Assembly (NCBI GenBank): GCA_900471515.1
Contig: UCFC01000019.1
Coordinates: forward strand, 170,841-234,840
DNA length: 64,000 nt
Direction of reading: 5' to 3'
From: Hyphomicrobiales bacterium
GTDB taxonomy: Bacteria > Pseudomonadota > Alphaproteobacteria > Rhizobiales > Rhizobiaceae
In this document: positions 1 to 8,396 of the stretch, in pieces
How the letters are laid out: every line of letters begins with the position of its first letter
Numbering within the stretch: the first letter of the stretch is position 1
Made by a program: the position numbers and the translations under genes
The notes under the pieces: model-generated
Databases searched by the model: none
What the model was told of the DNA's origin: nothing
What the model saw: the letters and a program-made list of their open reading frames with translations, nothing else

Positions 1-130
1 CTGAGCGAAAAGGAGGCAGTCGTAACGAACAGTTCACCTAGTAACTAGTTCGGTACTTACGAAAAGGCTTCATTAATGAGGGCTTGCGACTATATTATCA
101 GTTTTTGCAGGCTTCCAAGGCTGAGACCAA

Positions 131-1915
131 TTGCCCGAGAATAAACCAACGCGATCAGAGCAGGAGTTCCAGGATCTTCTTCGGCGACTGGAGCTGGCGC
201 TTGATGCTTCGCAGATTGGTGTGTGGGAGCATAGTATCAACAAGGATGCTATTCTCTGGGATGCGCAGATGCACCGCCTGTACAGTACCGGCCAGACGGA
301 TCGGGAAGTGCCGACCTGGGTGTGGACGAATGCCATTCACCCCGAGGACCGGGAACGGGCCGAGCAGGATTTCGAGCGGGCGATCTCAGAACGCGGCGCC
401 TACAATTCCCAGTTCCGCATCATTCTGCCGAGCGGGGAGATCCGGCATCTGCGCTCACGCGCGCATTTCTATGTCGACGAGGAGGGCACGCCGTCCTTCA
501 TCGGCGCCGAATGGGACGTGACCTCCGACGTGCTGCTCAATGCCGAGCTCGGCAAGCAGAAGATGATGGCGGAGGCCCGCGCGCTGGCACTCGAAGAAAG
601 CAACGCGCGGATCGAGCATGTCGCCAATCACGATTACCTGACCGGCATGCCGAACCGGCGCCTGCTCGACAGGCGGCTTGCGGAGCTGCTGGCGGACAAG
701 AGCGTATCGACGCTTGCGGTCCTGCATCTCGATCTCGACCAGTTCAAGCAGATCAACGACAGCCACGGGCACGCTGCCGGCGATGCCGTGTTGCGCGCGG
801 CATCCCTCAGAATCCTGGCGGCCATTCCCCCCGATGGCATGGCCGCCCGTGTCGGCGGCGACGATTTCGTCATCGTTCTGGTCAATTTCGCCGGCCTCGA
901 CGCGTTGACCGCGATCGTCGAGGACGTGCAGCGGCGGCTGCGCAAGAAGATCCGCTTCGGGCAGGAGATGCTGCAGTCCGGCGCCTCGATCGGCGTTTCC
1001 TGGAGCAACGACAAACGGGCGCGCAATCTGCTCGCCGAATCCGATCTGGCGCTTTACCAGGCAAAAAAGCTCGGCCGCAACCGTATCGAATTCTTCAGCC
1101 GGCAGCTTCAGGACGACCTGCGCGGCAAGCGTCGCCTGGCCGAGGATCTGGCCCAGGCGCTGGAACAGGGCGAGATCATTCCCCACTATCAGGTGCAGCT
1201 CGACGCGCGCAGCCGCGAGATCACCGGGCTGGAGGCGCTGGCGCGCTGGAACCATCCGGAAAAGGGCCTGCTTGCGCCGGGCGTTTTCCTGCGCGTTGCG
1301 GATGAGTACGGGCTTTCGGCCGATATCGATGCCGCGATATTGCAGCGCGCGCTCGAGGATCGCCTTGCTTGGCAGGCTGCGGGCTGCAAGGTGCCGCGCA
1401 TCGCCGTGAACATCTCGCCCGGGCGTCTTGCCGATCCCGCGCTGCTGGACAAGCTGCGCCGCTTGGCCATCCCGCCGGGCGCCATCGTCTTCGAGCTGGT
1501 CGAAACGATCTTCCTCGACGATTGCGACGAGAAATTCCTCGCCAATATCGACCTCATCAAGCAGATGGGCATCGATATCGAGATCGATGATTTCGGTTCC
1601 GGCCACGCCTCGCTGATCGGCCTTGTGCGCCTGAAACCGAAGCGGCTGAAGATCGACCGCCAGCTCGTTACCGATGTTGTGGAATCGGCCGAGCAGAGGC
1701 GCGTGGTCGGATCGATCGTCGAGATCGCCAAGGCGCTCGATGTCGAGGTGATTGCCGAGGGGGTGGAGACCGAAGCGCATGCGGTCACGCTGTCACGGCT
1801 CGGCTGCGACAGCCTGCAAGGTTTTGCCCTCGGCTATCCTTCCAGCGCCGCCGATACGGGAAGCCTGCTTGCAGCGACCGGCCACGACGACAAATCGCGA
1901 AGCGTTGCCGGCTGA
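131..1915 (+). CDS. PAS-GGDEF-EAL cyclic-di-GMP signalling protein
   Basis: 594-residue protein predicted to make and/or break down cyclic-di-GMP in the cytosol. An N-terminal PAS/PAC-like sensor (about residues 20-130, ending IGAEWDVT) is followed by a GGDEF domain (about 165-325) and an EAL domain (about 340-580). The cyclase signature reads GGDDF (242-246), one residue off the consensus. The phosphodiesterase signature EALARW (E368) and the later EAL residues (NISP, FELVET, DDFGSG, LKIDR, AEGVET) look intact, so hydrolase activity is the safer guess. No transmembrane segment is visible. The start is the TTG at 131, because an in-frame stop lies at 122-124 and AAGG sits about 10 bases upstream. 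It is a single gene followed by a terminator. Confidence 0.9.
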   Translation: MPENKPTRSEQEFQDLLRRLELALDASQIGVWEHSINKDAILWDAQMHRLYSTGQTDREVPTWVWTNAIHPEDRERAEQDFERAISERGAYNSQFRIILPSGEIRHLRSRAHFYVDEEGTPSFIGAEWDVTSDVLLNAELGKQKMMAEARALALEESNARIEHVANHDYLTGMPNRRLLDRRLAELLADKSVSTLAVLHLDLDQFKQINDSHGHAAGDAVLRAASLRILAAIPPDGMAARVGGDDFVIVLVNFAGLDALTAIVEDVQRRLRKKIRFGQEMLQSGASIGVSWSNDKRARNLLAESDLALYQAKKLGRNRIEFFSRQLQDDLRGKRRLAEDLAQALEQGEIIPHYQVQLDARSREITGLEALARWNHPEKGLLAPGVFLRVADEYGLSADIDAAILQRALEDRLAWQAAGCKVPRIAVNISPGRLADPALLDKLRRLAIPPGAIVFELVETIFLDDCDEKFLANIDLIKQMGIDIEIDDFGSGHASLIGLVRLKPKRLKIDRQLVTDVVESAEQRRVVGSIVEIAKALDVEVIAEGVETEAHAVTLSRLGCDSLQGFALGYPSSAADTGSLLAATGHDDKSRSVAG

Positions 1916-2007
1916 GATTTGCAGCTGAGATCCAGTGGATGGTCGGAGGGTTGCGGTTTTGCCGGTCCAGCCGGTGAACGGCCTGGGCTGGTTCCGGGTG
2001 CGCCGAC

Positions 2008-2038
2008 ACGGCACGCCTTGGGTGCGTGCCGTATTTTT
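2008..2038 (+). terminator. Intrinsic terminator after the GGDEF-EAL gene
   Basis: A perfect 9-bp stem, ACGGCACGC (2008-2016) with GCGTGCCGT (2024-2032), has a 7-base loop and is followed by A and a run of T. It lies about 95 bases after the GGDEF-EAL stop and just touches the end of the convergent KTSC gene. Confidence 0.8.
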
Positions 2039-2238
2039 CAGGTCGTGCGGAAGCGGCCCCGGATCTGGCTCATGTAGAAATCGCCAGGAGAAGCTGCTGC
2101 GGTCAGTCCGACGACGATGCCTTCCGGGACGTCCTCGTAATGCCGGCGTTGGCCGTTGGTCAGATAGAGCGTGAGGTGTCGGGTCTCGCGCTTGTAGTCG
2201 ATCGCTTCAATGAGTTTGGACTGCAGTCTAGTTTCCAT
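2038..2238 (-). CDS. KTSC domain protein, small
   Basis: 66-residue protein that looks like a complete KTSC domain, a small fold of unknown biochemical role. It shows the family pattern: a leading S..I..I.Y stretch, a beta-strand-rich LTLYLTNGQRRHYEDVP segment, then SPGDFYMSQIRGRF near the C-terminus. A second, diverged KTSC-like protein lies about 2 kb away on the same strand (4009-4218). The ATG at 2238 is preceded by GGGAG. It is convergent with the GGDEF-EAL gene and probably monocistronic. No specific function can be assigned. Confidence 0.75.
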   Translation of the reverse strand: METRLQSKLIEAIDYKRETRHLTLYLTNGQRRHYEDVPEGIVVGLTAAASPGDFYMSQIRGRFRTT

Positions 2239-2500
2239 GCGGTACTCCCCGATGTGTTTCGCGCGAGAGAGGTGGCTGCTGGATCCGACGAGCGGTTCAA
2301 GACAGCCCCAAAGCTAATCTCTGGTCGATTCAAGTCAAGGATCGAAAGCGCTGAGCCGCACCTATTTTGAGTTAAATGCGTCTGAAGTTTGACGCGCTAA
2401 ATTAGCTCGGAAGGATTAGGAGGATTGCGCACGCCCTGGGGTGGAAACATGCTCCTCCAGCGCGTGTTCGAAGACGTTTGCGTCCAGCCTTCAAACGGGG

Positions 2501-3040
2501 ATGACCTTGCGGTTGATTGCAGAACTGCTCCTTCTTGCCGGCCGCGTCTGTTGTGCGTTCGCGGCCGTTATAGGCGCGATGGCTTTCGCCTCCTATCTCG
2601 TCGCCTCTCCGGTCGATGCGACGCCGCGGATGGATGCGGAAAGCGGGGCGATCTGGACCTCCGTGCCGGTTCATGTCGATCCGGGCCACCAGCCCTATGA
2701 GCGCGTGCCCGATCGCTATCCTTTCAAGTTTTCGGCGGGCCGGTCCCTGACGGTCATCGACAACGCGACCTTTTCCCTCGACGGCAACACTTTCGTCCTT
2801 GCCGGTGTCCCGCGCATCGCTCCGCGGGCGCTCTGTGTGGATGCGAACGGGCGGCGTCTCGCCTGCGGTCAGAATGCGGCAGGTGCCTTGCGGACAGTCT
2901 TGCGCCGCGGCTTCATCGCGTGCAGCCGCAAGGCGTTGGCACCGAAACTGTTCATGGTCAGCTGCCTGCGGGACGGTCAGGATCTTGCCGGGCTGCTCAA
3001 GGAAGTGCCGCGGCCGCAGCTCTTTGCCGGCGCGCGGTAG
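2501..3040 (+). CDS. Membrane-anchored protein with degenerate nuclease-like domain
   Basis: About 179 residues from the ATG at 2501; an upstream in-frame ATG at 2441 would add 20 poorly convincing residues. A hydrophobic segment near the N-terminus (about 10-35) suggests a membrane anchor or uncleaved signal. The remainder resembles the staphylococcal-nuclease (TNase) fold: VIDNATFSLDGNTFVLAGV (85-103) aligns with the VIDGDT...RLAGID strand pair, and CGQNAAGALRTVLRRG (122-137) with the conserved CGxxAxxxL helix. The acidic and arginine catalytic positions of true nucleases seem missing (DNAT instead of DGDT), so enzymatic activity is doubtful. Its stop touches the convergent gene ending at 3041. 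Confidence 0.6.
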   Translation: MTLRLIAELLLLAGRVCCAFAAVIGAMAFASYLVASPVDATPRMDAESGAIWTSVPVHVDPGHQPYERVPDRYPFKFSAGRSLTVIDNATFSLDGNTFVLAGVPRIAPRALCVDANGRRLACGQNAAGALRTVLRRGFIACSRKALAPKLFMVSCLRDGQDLAGLLKEVPRPQLFAGAR

Positions 3041-3880
3041 TTACACGCGCCGCCAGAAGATGAGTTCCGGCACCAGCCAGGAGGGGTCGGGCGCGGGCAG
3101 CCAGGTCTTCGGGGAAAAGTAGTCCTTGGTGCGGCGCTGCTGGGCGGAGGTCTCCTGAAGCAGGAGCGTGAAGTTGAAGGCGCCCGGCCGCGAATATTCC
3201 TGGGTGAAGTTGATGAGGGCGCCGAAGCCTTCCTCCTTCACATCCTTCAGATTGCGGATCGCCGCCAGCGCCTCGTGGAAATCCAGCCAGGCCGGCTGCG
3301 TCAGCATGGTTTCGAAGATGCGCAATATGCTCGGGTCGAGCTGTCCGTTGCCGTCGGTCGCGGGGCCGACGAGCTTCACGCGCATGCTGGTGATCGTGCC
3401 CCTGCCATTGCCGCGCACGACGAGGAAGAGCGAGCTGGCGATATGCTCCTTCTCCTTCTTGTAGATATGTTCGTAGGAGCATTCGTACGTGTCGGAATTG
3501 AAGGCCGTTTCCGTCCATTCGCTGGTTTCGACGCCAGCAGAGCGCAGCGCCTCGCACATGACCGGTCCGGAAATCCGCCATGTGCGCAGGAAGACGCTCG
3601 CGAGTGCGGGCTGCGGCGGGTCGAACATGCGCGGCGCGATCTTGATGCTGACCGGCTCGGTGCGGCGGAAAACCCTGGGCGGCGGCGGAGGCGGGGGCGC
3701 TGCGGGCGGGAAAAGCTCTATGCCGAAAGAGTGGGCGAGCGACTTCAGGTGCCGCATGTCATTCGACAGCAGCACCGTTGCGCCAACGATCGAGACAGAC
3801 AGAACAATCAGCAGCCACATGACGGCGCGGCCCTTTTTCGGCTGCGGCGCCAGTTTCATGTTCTGATCGGACGATGGCAT
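3041..3880 (-). CDS. Conserved single-pass membrane protein, unknown function
   Basis: 279 residues, not recognised with certainty; rhizobial genomes carry similar hypothetical proteins. One transmembrane segment lies near residues 19-38 (VMWLLIVLSVSIVGATVLL), followed by a proline run (AAPPPPPPP, about 60-67) and a roughly 200-residue predicted periplasmic domain with two conserved-looking Cys (in VMCEALR and YECSYEH). The topology suggests an envelope protein with the bulk outside the cytosol. The start at 3880 has only a weak ribosome site; Met8 is an alternative. It is convergent with the nuclease-like gene, with zero bases between the stops. Confidence 0.6.
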   Translation of the reverse strand: MPSSDQNMKLAPQPKKGRAVMWLLIVLSVSIVGATVLLSNDMRHLKSLAHSFGIELFPPAAPPPPPPPRVFRRTEPVSIKIAPRMFDPPQPALASVFLRTWRISGPVMCEALRSAGVETSEWTETAFNSDTYECSYEHIYKKEKEHIASSLFLVVRGNGRGTITSMRVKLVGPATDGNGQLDPSILRIFETMLTQPAWLDFHEALAAIRNLKDVKEEGFGALINFTQEYSRPGAFNFTLLLQETSAQQRRTKDYFSPKTWLPAPDPSWLVPELIFWRRV

Positions 3881-4008
3881 CGTCAGTTCGCGAGACCTCG
3901 GACAATGGAAGTCATCATTTATAAGGCTCGCGCCGATGTGGCAATCGATCTCGGTCCGGGGGCGGCGCGATCGCTTTCAAGCGGCGCCGGCAAAGCTTTC
4001 GAAATGCG

Positions 4009-4218
4009 TCAGGCCGCGATGCGCCGGTAACGCTTTCTGATCCGGTCGATATAATACTGGCCCGGCGAGGGCGCCGTCACCATGGTGCTGACGTCATCGG
4101 CCGGCACGCCCTCGAACAGGCGCTCCTCGCCGTTGCGGAAGCAGATGCGCAGACGCCCGTCTTCCTGGCTGAAATAGACGTTCTGGATGATCCTGGATTT
4201 GACGGGAACTTCGTGCAT
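4009..4218 (-). CDS. KTSC-like small protein
   Basis: 69 residues resembling a diverged KTSC domain: a leading S.II..V.F stretch, the strand pair LRICFRNGEERLFEGVP, then SPGQYYIDRIRKRYRR. It shares length and layout with the KTSC protein at 2038-2238, but identity is low by eye. It is a separate transcription unit, about 130 bases from the neighbouring membrane-protein gene. Function is unknown; a paralogous pair is an inference from the shared pattern. Confidence 0.6.
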   Translation of the reverse strand: MHEVPVKSRIIQNVYFSQEDGRLRICFRNGEERLFEGVPADDVSTMVTAPSPGQYYIDRIRKRYRRIAA

Positions 4219-4480
4219 CGTTTTTGCCCCTGTTTCGTTTTGAGGCAGCTTAAAAGTAAGGATGCGAAGATACCGTCAAGGCGTATGGTAAAGATTGTTT
4301 TCTACCTGGACAGTGGCAGTCTAAAAAACCGCGTTTCAATAAAATTGTAGGGATCGGCTTAAAAGGCCTGCAAATAGCGGCATGTAGAGTGAGCCTCATG
4401 AAAGCGGCCGGGCATGGACAGATGCGACCGGCGCTGCGGCCAGGTAAAAACAGCCGGCCGGCTGGAAACGGGGACTTTCG

Positions 4481-4819
4481 ATGAGCAGACTTCTTCTTGC
4501 CGCCGCACTCGCAATTGCGGCATCGGGCGCAAGCCAGCCGGCTTTCGCTTTCGGCCCGGGCGGCTTTGGCCGCGATCTCATGTATACTTCGGCCATCGGC
4601 CACCTGCCCGAGGAGCCGCTGACGACGAGCGCCGGTTTCGTTCGCCCGAACGTGCCCTTGGCCCTGCAAGCGCCGGTCCAGGCCGAAGGCGAGGGCTATC
4701 GGCTCAAGGCCTATTCGCAGCAACTGACCATCGTCGTCGGCTTCGTCTTCGACAGGGTTGTCAATCAGGCGGCCGAGACCATCAGTGCTGCCGAAGCATT
4801 GGGGCCGTTTCTGCGCTAA
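4481..4819 (+). CDS. Small secreted protein, unknown
   Basis: 112 residues starting with a clear signal peptide (about 1-23, hydrophobic LLLAAALAIAASGASQPAFA with an A-x-A cleavage motif). The predicted mature protein is about 89 residues, Gly-rich at its start (FGPGGFGRD), without cysteines or a recognisable domain. Export to the periplasm is likely. A possible ribosome site (GGGGA) lies upstream of the ATG. A hairpin terminator follows 33 bases after the stop, so it is probably monocistronic. Confidence 0.6.
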   Translation: MSRLLLAAALAIAASGASQPAFAFGPGGFGRDLMYTSAIGHLPEEPLTTSAGFVRPNVPLALQAPVQAEGEGYRLKAYSQQLTIVVGFVFDRVVNQAAETISAAEALGPFLR

Positions 4820-4852
4820 GGCTTCAATACCTGATAGTTTCGTCTTTCGATT

Positions 4853-4890
4853 TGCGCCCGCCGGAAGGATCCTGCGGGCGCAGTAATTTT
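4853..4890 (+). terminator. Hairpin terminator
   Basis: TGCGCCCG (4853-4860) pairs perfectly with CGGGCGCA (4875-4882) across a 14-base loop, and AGTAATTTTC follows. It sits 33 bases after the small secreted protein gene. The rest of the gap to 5087 is AT-richer and shows no further gene. Confidence 0.6.
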
Positions 4891-5087
4891 CTTGAGATTG
4901 CAATTACATTGTTTCATGCTAAGGCGAGATCGAAGTTCTTTTGCATTGCATTTCAAAACGACGACACGCATCGTTCAAGCCGTGAACGCAAGTTCATCAT
5001 CACCGGTCTGAGCGCAGGGACAATCGACTTGGCGATTGCTTGGCGCATCAGAAAATGGACTTGCGGGTTTCAATCTGGGAAGGTTGC

Positions 5088-5936
5088 ATGAATTCGGAAT
5101 TTGCCGTTCGTTCCATGCGGCCCGGCGAACTGGAGCTTGCGCTGGAATGGGCACGTCAGGAGGGCTGGAATCCCGGCCTCGACGATGCGATCGCATTCCA
5201 CGAAGCCGATCCTTCCGGATTTTTCGTCGGCGCCATCGGCGAGGTGCCGGTCGGCTCCATCTCGGTCGTCAAATATGGCGACAATTTCGCCTTTCTCGGT
5301 CTTTATATCGTACATCCCGATTTCCGCGGGCGAGGTTTCGGCAAGGCGATCTGGAATGCCGGTATCGCATCGGCGGGGGAACGCACGATCGGCCTCGATG
5401 GCGTTGCCGCCCAGCAGGCAGCCTACCGCAAGGCCGGTTTCGAGGTTGCCTACAACACGATCCGTTATGGCGGCGTGCCGACATCGGTGCCGCAATCGTC
5501 ACTCGTCGCGCAGCCGGTTCCGGATGCGCGGCTCGAGGGCCTGCTGCGCTACGACAACGGTATTTTCCCGCAGCCCCGGGCAGCTTTCCTGGCCGCCTGG
5601 TGCACGGCGCGCAAGGGGCGCAGCTCGCTTGTCGTGCGCAAGAGCGGCAAGATCCGCGGCTACGGCACGATCCGCCGCTGTTACGAGGGCTATAAGATCG
5701 GCCCGCTTTTTGCCGGCGACGCAGACAGTGCGGCCGCCCTTCTGGCCGGTCTCATTCCACAGGCGCACGGCGCGTCGATCTATATCGATATCCCGGCCGG
5801 AAATGGCGAAGCGATTGCGCTTGCCGAAGGCATCGGGCTCGAACCCGTCATGGAAACCGCGCGCATGTATCGCGGTCCGGCTCCGGAAATCCCGCTGAAG
5901 AACGTCTATGGCGTGACGACGCTGGAACTCGGTTAG
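5088..5936 (+). CDS. GNAT family N-acetyltransferase, two-domain
   Basis: 282 residues. The N-terminal half carries a GNAT acetyl-CoA-binding core: YIVHPDFRGRGFGKAIW contains the R/Q-x-x-G-x-G/A loop. The C-terminal half (about 130-282) matches the second domain seen in two-domain GNAT proteins (Acetyltransf_18 type). The substrate is unknown. The ATG at 5088 is chosen because GGGAAGG lies 5 bases upstream; an earlier TTG at 5040 has no such site. Its TAG overlaps the stop of the convergent EamA gene by 4 bases. Confidence 0.85.
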   Translation: MNSEFAVRSMRPGELELALEWARQEGWNPGLDDAIAFHEADPSGFFVGAIGEVPVGSISVVKYGDNFAFLGLYIVHPDFRGRGFGKAIWNAGIASAGERTIGLDGVAAQQAAYRKAGFEVAYNTIRYGGVPTSVPQSSLVAQPVPDARLEGLLRYDNGIFPQPRAAFLAAWCTARKGRSSLVVRKSGKIRGYGTIRRCYEGYKIGPLFAGDADSAAALLAGLIPQAHGASIYIDIPAGNGEAIALAEGIGLEPVMETARMYRGPAPEIPLKNVYGVTTLELG

Positions 5937-6868
5937 TCGACGGGCGAAGCCGGCACGGTGGGCGCCGCCGCCTTCGGACGGCCGGTTTCGGCGATGGCGA
6001 TGCCGCCGAGCGTCAGCACGAGCGCAATCATGTGGAAAAGCTGCAGCGTTTCGCCGAGCAATGCCACGGAAAGCAGCGTGCCGAAAACGGGAACGAGATT
6101 AATGAACAGGCCGGCGCGGTTGGCGCCGATTTCCTCGACGCCCCTGATATACAGTATCTGTGCCAGCAGAGAGGCGAAAATTGCCGTGTAGACGGCGATC
6201 GCCCAGCCTTCGCCGTCAGGCCATTGCGCCGTCCCGCGGGAGGCTTCCCACAACAGCAGGGGCAGGGCGGTCAGGGCGGCACCAAGCGCCGGGATCGCCA
6301 TCAGCGTGCGCCAGTCGACGACGGGTTTCCAGCGCAGGAAGATCGTATAGACGGAATAGGCGGCAACGGCGATCAGCATCAGGCCGTCGCCACGGTTGAG
6401 GCTCAGCTGCAGCAGCGTTTCGAGATCGCCATGGGCAGCCGTCAGGCCGACGCCGACAAGCGTCATGCCGAAGCCGATCACCTGGGCCAGCGAAACGCCG
6501 GTGCGGAAGAAGACGAAATTCAAGAGGAAGATCAGCATGGGAATGCCGGCCTGCTCGATCGCGACATTGATTGCCGTCGTGTATTGCACGGCCGAATAGA
6601 GCATGGCGTTGAAGGTCGTGTAGCCGATCACGCCGTAGAAGAAGAGCAGGGGCAGGTTCTTGCGCACCACCGGCCAGTCCTTCTTCAACTGCGGCAGCGA
6701 GACGGCGGCGATCAGCACGAGCGCCAGAAACCAGCGAAGGAAAGTCAGCATCATCGGGCTGACATGGCCGAGCGCCAGCTTGCCGGCGACGGCATTGCCG
6801 CCCCAGCAGAGCGTCGCAATGACGAGGCAGATATAGGCTGTGGCTTGCAAGGGGCTCTTTCCGTGCAT
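5933..6868 (-). CDS. DMT-superfamily (EamA) transporter
   Basis: 311-residue inner-membrane protein with about ten transmembrane helices arranged as two EamA repeats (about residues 10-140 and 155-295). Typical marks are the N-terminal CWGGNAVAGKLAL stretch and a GxxxxxxGVxL-type helix end in each half. Family members export or import small metabolites and amino acids; the substrate cannot be read from sequence. It is transcribed toward the GNAT gene and divergent from purA. Confidence 0.9.
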   Translation of the reverse strand: MHGKSPLQATAYICLVIATLCWGGNAVAGKLALGHVSPMMLTFLRWFLALVLIAAVSLPQLKKDWPVVRKNLPLLFFYGVIGYTTFNAMLYSAVQYTTAINVAIEQAGIPMLIFLLNFVFFRTGVSLAQVIGFGMTLVGVGLTAAHGDLETLLQLSLNRGDGLMLIAVAAYSVYTIFLRWKPVVDWRTLMAIPALGAALTALPLLLWEASRGTAQWPDGEGWAIAVYTAIFASLLAQILYIRGVEEIGANRAGLFINLVPVFGTLLSVALLGETLQLFHMIALVLTLGGIAIAETGRPKAAAPTVPASPVD

Positions 6869-7037
6869 CTCGTCTCTGGCGGGCTTTTATGACCGGGCTT
6901 AGCCTGCCGGCGGCTGATTTGTCACGTAAAAAGCCGAATCTGCTGTGACAACAGGGTCGCTTTCCCAAAAACAAAGCTTTATAGATGCGCGGGTTTGAGC
7001 AGGTGTGCGGTTCTCCGCCGGTAACAGGAAGAGTTAG

Positions 7038-8336
<1,299 letters not shown>

Positions 8337-8396
8337 TGTCGCGGGTCACTTAAGGCGACCGTTCGGGAGTGTGCCGGACTTCTTGAGAAAGTACTG

